Origin: Diaporthe sp. PMI_573 | Lineage: Eukaryota; Ascomycota; Sordariomycetes; Diaporthales; Diaporthaceae | Direction: 5' to 3' | Assembly: GCA_021399435.1 (NCBI GenBank) | Contig: JAJTUP010000003.1 | Location: forward strand, 2,542,001-2,606,000 | DNA: 64,000 nucleotides | In this document: positions 9,685 through 21,499 of the stretch, in pieces | Layout of the letters: every line of letters starts with the position of its first letter | Numbering within the stretch: the first letter of the stretch is position 1 | Translations under genes and position numbers: made by a program | Notes under the pieces: model-generated | The model's input: the letters and a program-made list of their open reading frames with translations, nothing else | Database searches by the model: none | What the model was told of the DNA's origin: nothing

Positions 9685-12600
9685 CTTGAAAGTGGGGTGC
9701 GTGAAACAGATGAGGCGGCTTGTCAAGACTCGAGTTTTGGAAAGCTAGCTTTGGTGTGGAAAGCCGGTCGAGATATCAATCGAAGGGGCCAGTCTCTCTA
9801 ATGTGAGGCCGGCCAAGGGCTTTCTTCGACGTAGACAAAGACGACGACAGGGAAGTACCTGTGCCGCTTTGGGTGGTCTGGCGATGTTCGTTGGCGGGTC
9901 AGGTTTTAAGCAACCACTTAGGTCCAGCCCAAGCCCGGTCCCAGGTGGTGGTGTCAGTCGGCCGTGTCAGAGACGAAACGATCTTTTAAATATCGAGCTG
10001 ACTGTAAAGACATGGGAACATGCAATCCGAGGCCGAAGCTGGTCGGGTGGGAGGCTCAAAAGGATAAGTCGAGAGAACAAGACGGTCGACGATGGTGTGG
10101 TCGAGCGGGCTATGAGACGGGCTCCGGTCGAGACGGGTCAAGGCGAGGTTAGTTGGCTGTGTTGGAGACGGTTGGGCAGGCGAGAACAAATGGCAGCTCT
10201 GGTTTGGAAGACTCGAGACTGGTCTTTCGTAAGGGCCTAACTTTTGGCGAGTATGATGTTGGTTGTGGCCGGGCCGGATACAAAGGAGCAGAGCTGCGAT
10301 TCCCTTTAAATATAGGTGGTGACTGACGAGGCCAAATGCGGGTCGATGGGTAGGACGAGACGCCTCTTAAGGGTGCAGTATGGCCAGGAAATCGGTAGCC
10401 GGGGTGGTCAGGATCCCATGGCCACACCAGGGCTGCAGGGGTCCATGTACATGTACGCTCCTGGCGCATGTCACTCCAGCTGCCCACCTTGCGACTGCGC
10501 TCCATGGCCGTGTGCATGTCTTCGAGACGGTTGAACCCCGGAAACCCTCCTCTGGCCGTCGAGGGACTCCCCCTCGTCCTTGCCGCAGCGGGTCCTGAGC
10601 TCTGGAAAACTTACTTTATTCTCAATATGCTATACCGACACACTGAAACCGCGCCTGTGGGCAGGAAACTCAGCTGTGCAAGGGGAACGGGTGTCGCAAC
10701 TCCCCCGCGACCAGTACCGGGTTTGGGCACATTGTGGTCATATTGGAGGAGGGACACTGACGAAAGTTGCACTGTGCAACGAGGGCAAGCCAGCAACCAA
10801 GCAAAGCCTCCTCGCTTGCCGGTCACGGCTTCTGATGCGGCCGAAGACTCATCGCGTGTGGGAGGGTCACCAGGCAAGCAGCTAGACAGGAGGGGCATAG
10901 TCATCTGGAGACAAAGCCGACTATTTGCACCAGCTACTTCACACAGCCTGAGGCTGAGCGCAACAAGGTCAGAACGGTAGAGCGCCATCTTGACAGCTCG
11001 GTAAGCCACTAGCTTCAAGGATGCCTACTGGTTGCCGGGCGCAGACCGTAAACGTCGCCTGGCTGGCAATGATGAGGGACCGTGTGAATAGCGATATGAT
11101 CACGAGAGACTGAAAAGTAGAAAAATCGGAGACCTCGTAACGTCAGTGCCTGGTGACCTGCCGGAGCCGTCTGCGAGGTACGCGACGTCATGGGGAACAC
11201 ATCGTAAGCAGCACACACTCATTTGCGCATTTGGCCAAGATTTGTCGTGCCGCGTTGCAAGTAGCGACCTGACGTGAAAGAGGGTGTGAGCTTGTGGGCG
11301 CTGGCGTGTTGTGGATGGGCGAGGGAAGAGGCAACCCGACTGGGCCGTGGGTGGCATTGGGGACGAAGAGCTGGCTGCGCACCCAACAGCGCGGAGCCGA
11401 AGACTCGAACGGCGCGGCGGCGTCAAAAAATAGAATCCCTGTATGTGCCCGGCCCACCCCCAGACCTTTGGGGACCCCTTAGCTGACCTCGCTAACCCCA
11501 GAAGCGCATAAACAGTAGGCGTCGATTCTGCGGCTGTGAAACACAAAGACGGTCAGGGTCTTGAGCAGAGTTATTGCGAATCTGTTTCGTGTGCTGCTGC
11601 TCGCCAGTAGGAAACATGAATTCCACGAGGGCCTTTGCTGGGTACAATGTGCTGATGCCGGGGCTAATGCACCGGGTAGCTGCGCGACAGACGTGCATCA
11701 CAGGGCAGGACCTGCAGGCACTGCCCAGTTGAGAATGGCCTCTCATCCGGTTCGACAATGGCTCGAGGCCCCGGTGAAAATCCGAGCAATCGAGTCGCCC
11801 GCGGGACCCAGTTCGTGGTTAATTGTCAACGTGGTGAAGTGGCAGAGTAGCCACCCGTATGTACACAGTACTGTACGAGTCGGCGAATCGAGTCACAAGG
11901 GGGAGGTGGCGCCCCTGGTGGAGCTTCTGCCCCTCCCCTCCACACAGGAATAGCGGCATTGCAGGGCCGAAAACGGCAACGGGACAATTAATGCCACACA
12001 GAGTGGCACTGGCTGCTTCGGTAGACACTGTGATATGAGCGCCCGAAGAGACACGCATCGCTCGTCTGAATCAGATGTGTGCATGACTGGGCGTAAGCTT
12101 GCTCAGTGAGGCGTAATATGTACGACAGTACTTGGGCCTGACAGCGGCCAGCACCTGGTTCCAGGCCCGTCTCAAGCCTTCAGAGCCAAATCCTTCACGT
12201 TGCTACCAGGAAGGCGTGCCTCTGTCATGCGCTGGCGACTCAGCCCACATTGCCCATGACGTGCTGTTTGCCCTCGAGGCCGTCACAAAGGGACGGCGGG
12301 AATTCCTGGCGCCTGTCTGCCTGGGACCCGCCGTGATGTTCCCTGTTCGGCGATCACGACAAGTGCGAAGGCGCTGGCCGGTAGATGATGACGCTTCAAA
12401 TTGACTTGAGCACACACCATCAGACCGTCCACAGCCACGGCGTATGGGCGCCTCCCACAATGTCGTGGATCGGTCGAGCCCGGTAACACCACCCTGGACG
12501 CGGTCAGGGCCAGTAGTAGGTCGTGATGTTTGGCCGCGTTGGCAAAGGGTGCCGCACTTGGAGTTTCGGCAGCAAGGCATCAAGCCTCCAACGGACCTCA

Positions 12601-14639
12601 CACGACAGGCGCCGAACTTCAACCATCGCCAGTTTCCGCAATCCGAGGGCTCAGCTGGTGTCAGACTGCTGCGGCTGAGAGAGAACTACAACGTGGCGAC
12701 TGGGGCCACCCCGGCACGAGGCGTCAACACTCGCCTCCATTAGAGCCGCACAAACCGTGATCCGAAAGGGGCCCAGAGAATGAGTGTGCCTGGTCTGACA
12801 AGCTGATAATCAGACGTTGATTACCAATGGCAGAGGGGTTTCTGGCCAGTGAATGCCCAGCTGGTCACGGCTATCGCCCTGTAAGGGTGGGTAGTCTGCT
12901 GCCAGGCTGCCGAATCCGGCGGAGTTGCCACCAGGGTGCGGAGTCCTGCAAAAGTCCTGGGACAAGTCGTGAAGAAGACACGGTGCAAAGAAGTCGTCCA
13001 GGAATCCAAAGGGCTGGCCAAGCATCTGTAGACGGTAGCGTAAACGTTTCGTGGTTGGGCCGACGCCTCAGATCGGTAGGCTCAGGGAGACGCAGTCGCA
13101 AGAGATGCTCGTGAGTAATGCGGCGTTCAGCCCGTTGCTGCCTGCAAGCGGGCTGCCAACGGCGAAATGGGTCGGCGTATGATTCGGTGCGCACAGCAGG
13201 ACGGCTTGATTGCCAATGCACAGTCTGTCGGGCGAGATCTTGGGCGGACGACGTGTCTGCGTTGCACCGCGTTGGTGGTGCGTCTCGCAGTGGTTGTGCA
13301 CCTGGCCGTGGCTGTCCGAGCGACCTGCATACTCCGTCCTGCGTGGCTCACTCTCTTTTCGCATTCTCTTACGCGAGCACAAATGCCTTTGCAAGACTGA
13401 TTGTTGGTGAAGATGGCGCTCACGATCTGCCTGTGTGCCTGTCTCTTGGCTGCCCGAGGGGGTAAAAATGGTTAGGTGGGGGTGGAAGTCCACGATGCCA
13501 GCATGGGCCAAGGGGGCAAGCTGAGCTCCGACCCCACCACCCCCACAGCGGGCGATCAGCCCACTCTATTGCAGACATTCGGGGAGCCGCCGGGGTGGCT
13601 CGTGCCCTGAAGCCTCATTCGACATCCCTTGATTTTCTTGTCAACCCTGAGTCCTTAACCTCAAATAGGTTGGCAGGCGTGGCAGGGTCCAGCTCTCGAC
13701 TAGCATCCACGCTATAGGTAGGGAAACGATTCTAATGTTACGAGGACTGTCTGATACACCATGTCACCATCCACTGTCTGCTGATCTTTGTTTCCTGCCA
13801 GAGACATCCGACGTTTGAAGGACTCGTGCAGGTTCCCTCATCTGGGGCTAGGAGACGGTTGTCTTTAGGCGGATCTGACGTTTTCGACCCAACTCGCTGG
13901 ACAGAATCCCTGGCTGTAGGCCACCTAGATATATGTGAACAGTAGTCTCATCTTCGCAAAAGGAAAATTGACCCCAAAGTCACTCGTAAGTTGTCCATCA
14001 CGAAAAGTGAGTGGCCAGTCTGGTTGCTTTTCTTGTGTGGTTGTCGCGGACTTTGAATCTCAAGACAAGGAATTTTCCCATTGAATCGATTTCATCGAAA
14101 TGTGCATTTAGTTGCAGCCATGATCAGTGTCTTCCCATAGGAAAACCACCTAGATACATTTGTATTATTGAGGAGTAGAATGAGCGATTGGAGGATCGTG
14201 CTGAGAGTCTCAATCAACCAAGGAAACTTTCTCGTCCAAGATCCCAAGAGCTCCATTTCTGCAAGGTATTCACTTGTGGTGTGGAAAGATTCAGAGATTT
14301 CGAAGTGGGGTGTGGCTTCTTCAGCACAAGACTGTGTTCCATTCTGGAATGATTCAATAATACGAAAATGATTGACGAAGGGTTGGTGGTATATGAAAAG
14401 CATAAAAACCGGAACATATTCGCTTCTCACTTCCAGGAGGCACCTCAATGTCTTGTATCCAATCGTCTCAGACTCTTACCTCCTATAATAATCCAGCATG
14501 AGTGAAGAGCAGGTTTTAAAGGCGGGCCAAAGGCTGGGATTTGCTCCTCGTTGGACACCACTATTACATGGAAGCTGAACATATTAGCTACCAGCTGCAA
14601 TAAGACTTTGCCAGATTTGAAGGCCAATGGACGTATAGC
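9685..14639. other. 5-kb GC-rich gene-free region
   Basis: This is the longest gene-free block in the left half. Many frames of 60-170 codons overlap on both strands without domain signatures, signal peptides or joinable splice sites. The first few hundred bases (about 9700-10250) are probably the 5' UTR and promoter of the Arg/Ser-rich gene. The rest could hold a long non-coding transcript or distal regulatory sequence, but nothing in the bases proves it. Confidence 0.55.
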
Positions 14640-15414
14640 CTAACGGCCAAAGACACCACCGCCCCCCAGGGCTGGGATAATCCCAAGCAGGGCGCCAAGA
14701 AAGCTGAGAAGCGCGCCCAGAATCGATGTAATAGCCTCGACATTGACAAGGTTCGCGGGCTGGGTGATACTGCCGGAGCCTATGACTTATTAGTTTCTCT
14801 CTACACTCATTATGAAATCAAATAGCGGCCACCTACCGACGAGGCTGCGGATAACGGCGATGACGGGGGAAATCTGAGCCTGGATCTGTCCGAGGATATT
14901 TAAAGCATTCTTCAGCTGGTCGAGGTTCGCACCAAGGGGCAGGGCATTGAAGATTTGTTGGAGGGTCACGAGTCGGGATTGAAGCAGTGCCAGCAGAGCA
15001 GCCAGAGATTCAGGAGTGATGGGCAGGCCGGGGGTTGGTATTGGGACCCCGGGAAGAGCAGGAAGTTCCGGCAGGGGTGGAAGACCGGGAGTAAGAGGAA
15101 GACCAGCCCCTGATAGGCTTTGTTAGAAAGGATATTCAATCGCTTGGGTTTTGGGGTCACAGAAGCTTACTGATGGTGCCGAGTATGGTCATGACCTGCG
15201 AAAGAGTATTTTGAAGAGCGGGACCCAAGTCGGCAGGGTTTGCAGGAAGAGCGATGGGTGGTAGATTCGGCAGTCCAGGGATGAGAGCCTGTCTAGCGGC
15301 GATGTCGATCTCGGCGTCGCGCCGTTCAACGGCCACCTCACCGACAGCAACAGGTGTGGCCAGGGCAGTGCTAAGGATAGCTCCAATAGCAAGGATTGCT
15401 GTGAATACCCTCAT
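14640..15414 (-). CDS. Small secreted Pro/Leu-rich protein
   Basis: Three exons read from high to low coordinates: 15171-15414, 14837-15109 and 14640-14779. The two introns begin GTAAG and GTAGG and end CAG and TAG, and the frame closes at 218 aa with a TAG stop. Residues 1-20 are a signal peptide (MRVFTAILAIGAILSTALAT), followed by a KexB-like ERR site. Residues about 45-120 are Pro/Leu/Gly-rich with repeated LP-x-LP steps (GLPNLPP, LPPLPELPALPG). The rest is Ala/Leu/Asn-rich and amphipathic, ending in a Gly-rich hydrophobic stretch (GIIPALGGGGVFGR). There are essentially no cysteines. It resembles small cell-wall or surface-active secreted proteins, but I cannot name the family. A TATA box sits about 170 nt upstream. 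Confidence 0.85.
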
Positions 15415-15581
15415 TTTCAAATGGTGTTTTGGACTAAAAAGTCCGTTGAAATTTGGGTTGAGAAGTGATAGGAGGAATAGTCTGGGGACTCAGAGTTGAG
15501 AGCCGGGTATAGTTGATTGAATTGCTGTGAGGGCACAGTGACGGTGAGAGAACGATATTTTCTGGAAGTGGATTCGAGGGA

Positions 15582-15589
15582 CCTTTATA
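15582..15589 (-). promoter_or_regulatory. TATA box of the small secreted protein gene
   Basis: TATAAAGG on the minus strand, 168-175 nt upstream of the ATG at 15414, followed by a CT-rich leader typical of highly transcribed fungal genes. Confidence 0.55.
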
Positions 15590-17314
15590 CTCGACTTGCT
15601 TGTCGACTTCCCTGCCGACCTCCCTCAAATCCTCGTGGTCTCTGACGTGCTCAAGCCAAGAGATCGAAGCATCCTATGGACTCACGTTGGTCATCGTCGA
15701 TGGTGACATTCCTCGTCTTCAACATAAGCAAAACCAGCCACCATTGTTCTGGGCAGGCGATTTAATTTCTAGGTTCTGTATCTCATCGAGGTCCCGGCCA
15801 GGCTCCTGGAATCTTGTTCCCATGTTCCTTCGAGCATCCCTTCCAGAAAAGGATCATCAAGCATCCCTGAAGAGCCTATTTCCTAATTCGACTGTGGTGT
15901 CTCTACTGAAAAGTAGGAGAGAACTGAAACATATCCCCTCGGGCCGGGAATGTGGTCTGCGGGGGGGTAAGGGAAGATCATTTTCCTTCCAGCCTCGTCC
16001 AATTATCTCGCGCGGTGAGACAGGCATTCACATGATGTCTGTTGCAAGGTATGCTGAAGCGTATTTGCGAAGCCGGAGACTACCGCACCGCACCGTGGGT
16101 GACCCTCCCCAAAATGATCACCGGCACGCCAAAATACCAGCCACCATGACACATGAAAATTGAAGAATATGAAAAATACGTCCCCCGATTGTCAGAGAAA
16201 TGGCCATGAAGCCTCTCTTGAAAATTACTCGCGGATTCTACACATATTTAGTGACAAATTTGGTTTTGTCCTTTCCCGCCAGAGTTTGCTCTCTATTCGA
16301 ACAACACCTACGAGTGAGCTACCCATACAGTCTCAGTCTTGACCCGCGAAAGTATACTAATATTTACGTAAAAAGCTATGACCATAATATTTCAGGCTGT
16401 CTCAGCCACCTCCGCTTCTGATCTTCCGCTAATTCCCTTCCCGCACTTGAGGGTATTATTCTCAGCTGCTGAGAAACGTGACAACTGAATCGGCTGGGCA
16501 ACGGCTTCTCACGTACCACATGTCTCACAAAGAACAGTCGATTCAAATAACAAGCTCAGATCATGCAGCATCCATGAGAATATATCCTTGGGAAAGAGGC
16601 GGTCCCTGGCCAGAAACACCGCTTTATATTGGCAGGATTGAATGGACAGCATCATGTTGATATTGGCATAATATCAAAGTTGCATAGCATTTCACCACTC
16701 GCTTGAGCAAAACATGACTCGAAAGGGAATGCGTCTGAGCTTCGATAAGCTAAAGTTACAGAGTCCAAGCGAGCAACGTCTGGACGATTTGCTTCCGTGA
16801 CCTAGGTGGAAGACTTTTCAGCCTCGATATCATTGTATACGTAAACCGGAACATAGCCCTGAATACTGCAAGACAGGATGAAATCTCTCATTTAGCCACG
16901 CGAGTAAATGAAATCCACATGATGACTCCTTTCGTGCTTATTCATAAAGGCTTGGCGTTCTCCAGATGCGCCATAAACGTCAGAAGCAACGTTGAGAGGA
17001 CACTATGTAAGGGGGATTTCGAAAAAGGCATGAAAGAGTCGATCATGGTTTGTTCAAACATACAGAATCAATCGTAAGTTCAAAACAATGCGCATATTGC
17101 TCGAGCATCGGCGATTCAACAGACTTGTCCAACCAAGGATGCTTCACTTGGCCGAGACTTCGACGTCACTTTTCGCTCATCTGGTCCTCTCGCATATCTA
17201 CGGAAACACACGTGGTGCCATGAAGTCGCTTGCCGTTTCCATCTATGCCGGTACAGACATTCTGTGGGTGCCTCAGTGACTAAAATGCCGCCATGCACCA
17301 TCCTTTCGGAATCC
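15590..17314. other. Intergenic, AT-rich
   Basis: No supportable gene. A 187-codon plus-strand frame beginning near 15600 has no ATG at its head and no domain features. Confidence 0.55.
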
Positions 17315-19370
17315 CTAATACCCTTTCGCCTGCTGAGCCGCCCAGTAAGCATCTATGATCTGTCTCTTCTTCTCGCTTCTCACCGTGAGCGTCACGGGCA
17401 GATCCACCCCTGGATTACCAGGCATGAAGCCGCGGTAGTCACTCGGGTTCAGAGGCAGCTTCGCCCGAGGAGCAATCCCGATATCGAAAGCCCACAGGAT
17501 CCGCATGATAGCAACCCCGAGTGACCTCTCTGCGACGTGCAAGCCAGGACAGATCCTCCTTCCCGCCCCGAAGGAAAAGTGGTCGCGCTTGGTGGGATCG
17601 GGTAGGTTAGCACTCTGTTGGCTTGTGAGTGCATCGTCCTCATACCGGGTCGGGTCAAAGACCTCTGGGTCAGAGTGGCGGCTCGGCGAGTGGTGAATTG
17701 CCCAGGCATTGAGGTGAAGCCTTGCACCAGCTGGGATTCGCATTCCCTTGTATACGAGCTCCCTGGTCGTCGTGTGCGGATGTCCCAGGGCAACTGGCGG
17801 CCTCCAGCGCCACACTTCTTTCATCAAGCACCTGACGTACGACAGGGAGTCTAGGTCCTCCCACTCCGGTACTCTGTCGCCGACCGTCACATCCAGAAGC
17901 TCCTGTCCACGTTTCAAGACCTCGGGATACATCATCATCGCCTCGAGAAAAGACCATGTCGACATGCGGCTGGTATCAGCCGCTCCGATGATCAGCTGCA
18001 TGCTCAGGAACGCGGCCTCGTCGTTACTAGAGAGACCCAGGCGCTTTTCGTCCGCGAGGATTCGCTTCAGCATCGAGAAGTTGTTGTGAGGGTTGTCCTC
18101 CTTTTGCACCTGGATCATGTGGTGTCTGCACCACTGGAGGTCCTTGAGGAAACGATCTCGAGCAGATCGTTCCCAAGGTTTCAGCCAGAGAGGCAGTCGA
18201 TCAAGGATTGGAAGAATATCGACGATGTGTGATCCGGGGAGCGTGCCGAATATCTGAAGAGCACCAGACTCATGAATGTATTGGATTCTCTCGTCAGCAG
18301 CTGAGTCGACTTGGTCTTGTCAGCACTTTGAATTTGGGAGCAAAATGAACCGAGTGAAGTACGCCAGTGGTTGGGGTACGATTTTGTGAATATATTGAGC
18401 AGGGCAAACTAGAACATACTGCTGAATCCGAATGCCTGCATGGCAAAGTTACTGTATGTGTAACGTCCGACTTGTGTCCACAAATCTTGGTAGTTTGTGC
18501 CGGCATGAGGATCATGCGCAACCTCGTGCAAAAACTTTCTATTCATCTTTCCACGTTAGCATCGGGAATCAGTTGCTTCAAATAGTATTCGCCCCAGGTT
18601 TCATCAAATATGGAGTGTGTGATCGTTATCCTGATAAAACGGAAGCACGACAGACTTGAGGAGGCCTTACGCTGTCTCAAAATGGAGGAACCTGTGTTTC
18701 TTGTTAGCTTCCTTGTGCCTTCATATTTTATCATGGTCCAGAAGAGAGCACGCTTACGGTACACCGGCATTTGCCATGGGAACATTTGTCATTTCCGAAT
18801 GGACCAGCCTCCGCTGAAGCTAATCTTTTTTTAATTGCAGGCTGTGCTTGGCTCTGTGAAGCAACTTACCTTCCACCTGGCATCACTGGCAGCAAGCAGT
18901 AGAACGTTCCATTTGTTGCAAAGCTGCTCGTTGCTGACGATCCATCTCGGCCGTTCTGATGTTTGAGCAGACGACTTGTCAAACAGTGCCTAGGGAGGGT
19001 GTGGAAATTCAGCTGAATCCTGTCCTCGACTGAAATGTCCACACTGCAGAGGCGCACCCACTTTCACAGCCTGATCGGAGTTCAAATAGTAGCTTGTCAT
19101 GGGTCCAACCTGCACTCGCATAATCTCACCGTACTGTTCTGCCCATCTCTGAAGCAGCAGATGTATCTTGTTCTTCTTTGCTGCTTGAACAAAATCGATT
19201 GTGTTACCGAGCACAGGAAAGCCTGGCGGCTTTGGGGGTAGCGGTAGTTTTCTCCTATTCTGAACATGAGAGAACGCCGCATAGGCGCAAAGACTGAGAA
19301 AAACGAGCGCAAGGAACACGACTGGAGCATTCCTGTGGAGCACATCCATAGTCGCAGTCAAGGCAGCCAT
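17315..19370 (-). CDS. Cytochrome P450 monooxygenase, six exons including a 21-nt micro-exon
   Basis: Exons from 5' to 3': 19062-19370, 18870-18989, 18758-18813, 18671-18691, 18420-18538 and 17315-18315, giving 541 aa. All introns are GT-AG and every junction keeps frame. Residues about 15-32 form the N-terminal membrane anchor, followed by a proline hinge (LPLPPKPPGFPVLGN). Exons 2-4 spell the B-C region, including ARWK, RRLVHSEMT and the micro-exon FLHFETA. The I-helix motif GAADTS is at about 319-324, the ExxR of helix K (EVWR) at 375-378, a PERF-like FDPTRY near 428, and the heme loop FSFGAGRRICPG at 455-466 with Cys464 as the iron ligand. All catalytic landmarks are present, so it should be active, consuming O2 and electrons from NADPH-P450 reductase at the ER. 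It resembles fungal secondary-metabolite or detoxification P450s, but the substrate is unknown. The Pth11-like gene lies upstream in the same orientation. Confidence 0.93.
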
Positions 19371-19858
19371 TTTGTCTGTACTGCAGTCTGGTTCGCCTTT
19401 ACTATGGAAAGTTTCAGCAAAGTGCACGGGTTTACTTTTAAATATGGAGGCAATGAATAAATCTGCTCATGTGCAGGTCAATGGGATACCGGGCGTCTGC
19501 GTGGTATCTCACGGATATTCCGGCCGAAACCATCGGGTCCTCGGCATCCACCTGGATCGGGAGCGCATTTAGGCCCCAAGACGCGGAAAAGCCGACCGAA
19601 TAAGGTTGGACCGCCTGGTGTTTCGGACTCTCGAATGATCCCGTCCGAAGCTTGCCATGGGAACAAGCTGTTGTAGACAATGCAATTTACAGACATGTTC
19701 TACACAATGCAAGCACAGTACTAATTTCCCTATTTTGGTGAACAGTCGCAGGAAGTTGTGTCTTTCGGGGCCATTTCTCCCTCAAAGAATGAAGTTCACA
19801 TTGGTCTCGACCCTAATATTAATACACCGCCAAGGGTTCCTGCCCTCGTTCCGGCCCA

Positions 19859-21499
19859 TCACTTGGCATCCTCCAAGTTGAGATCAGAATCTTTCCTGCT
19901 ATCTGTAAAATCATCGTCTTGACCTTTTTGGGACGAGATCTCCTCCATGCAATGCGCAAACTCTGCATCCGACAGACCCCGATGGTCGCCACCTCGGCTG
20001 GTGCAGGATCTCGCGTCAGATGTTGACCTCAGGCTGGGGACATCAAGGCGCTGCTGGAAAACGACCGGTTCGCTGCTAAAGCCAAGCTCGATATCATGTC
20101 CACGCCTCCACGGTCGGGAAGCTCTGGGCGACTGAAGACCCCCTGCTATCGTACTGCCCGGTCGTGTTGTTGTCGTAGTCACCTTAGACAGAATCGATTC
20201 CCAGTAGGTCGACACTGTGCTGCTTAGTTTCCGTTCTCGGGCGGCTGGTTTCTCCCTGCCGAACCATGCCTGGTGGGCGTGGTCGAGTGACGACGTCGCT
20301 CTGTCGAATACGAATTTCGCCGACGGAAGGCAGACACAGGCGAAACCGACGGATAGTTCGAGGATGGTCGTTACTATTGTCATTGCGAAATCGGCGGGAA
20401 CATCTGGTGAGATTGTCAGATCATATCCAAGAAAGGCCTGTAGATATTGATGCCAAACAAGGATGGTTGACATAATGTACCGGCTCACCTACTTTTCGAA
20501 TGCAAGTACCGGACATTGAGGTAGGCCCTGACGACTGTCGCCGCGGTCGCAGCACCACCAGCCCCAAGCAGAATAATCATTTTGATTTTCTGCCTCCGAG
20601 GTGCTCGCATTTCCCAGACCAGCGGGATCGGAAGAATGAGGATGATCACATCAGTGACTATGGCAATCGAAATGTCGCACATGAATAGCTGGGCTTGGTT
20701 GAGGCAGTAAGGGTTCTTTCCGGTCGCGACATCCGTAAATGTTGGCTCCCAGAAAGCTGCGACAGGAGTGCAGATGAAAGCCTTCAGACCTTGGACCGGA
20801 AGGTAAGTCAAGGCCAGCGTGCATATGAAAATCTTCACCCCTCTGGAGAACATCGGCTTGACGGAGAAGACACGAGCAATGAGTAACAGCAATGTAGCTT
20901 TAGTGAAAAATGCGGCTGGACTGTAAACACAGCTGCTGATGTACAGCCACTGCGGAAACTGATGTCAGTCTTTTGTTCCTCTCAATGGAGGCTTTTCTGG
21001 TTAATCATACTTTCAAGAATTCGGTATATTTCTCGAGGCTCATGTCCCATATATTCTGTCCCCCGCCATGGAGGGTCACTTCATCTTGTCAGTAACTTAA
21101 TGACACCTATCGGAGAATAGGAAGGTCCAGACTCACGTGATAGCATGGAACTGCTCAGGGCATTGGTGAAAATCTGAAGATGTCAGCGCGTAGGAGAAAG
21201 TCGTTGTCCATGTTGTTTAACATACCCATGCTGCTAAACAGAACCCTGCTAAACATCAGAATTGAAAGTCTCTCTATTGGAAGGAGACTACAAGCCTTAC
21301 AATCTTCAACAAGTAATTTGCCTTGTTTTAAACGTAGCTTTACATAGGCGTGTATGAAGAAAAGGATGTTGACCACAGCTGGGCAAATCACGGTCACCAC
21401 CAGGGCGGCGGTATGCCCAACGTCTGTGGGGTTTGACGGATTCGACACCTCGCCTAATGGCGGTGGTGCAGCGGGTGTGAAGCTCGCGGTGTCGCTCAT
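19859..21499 (-). CDS. Pth11-type seven-helix receptor (fungal rhodopsin-like domain), six exons with a 20-nt micro-exon
   Basis: Exons from 5' to 3': 21301-21499, 21226-21245, 21137-21173, 21011-21084, 20493-20949 and 19859-20403, giving 443 aa with every junction in frame. The N-terminus is extracellular and Pro-rich (no CFEM domain). TM1 is about ALVVTVICPAVVNILFFIHA, and TM2 is completed by the micro-exon (EDWFCLAAW). The extracellular loop has the GGGQNIWD block typical of this family before LEKYTEFLK. TM3 carries the LYISSCVYSPAAFFTKATLLLLIARVF pattern of the fungal rhodopsin-domain superfamily. A CxxP-x-x-x-x-W segment and later helices follow, with a charged, probably disordered C-terminal tail of about 120 residues. 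Family members sense surface or chemical cues at the plasma membrane; Magnaporthe PTH11 is the founder. Most paralogues, probably including this one, are uncharacterised. The adjacent P450 shares its orientation, but nothing shows co-regulation. Confidence 0.9.

Noticed and set aside
10149..13511. Several frames of 100-170 codons on both strands
   Set aside because: Compositions are typical of GC-rich non-coding DNA with equal frame openness on both strands; no domain was recognised.
15600..16163. 187-codon plus-strand frame beside the secreted gene
   Set aside because: It starts at TTG, overlaps the promoter of the minus-strand gene and has no recognisable feature.
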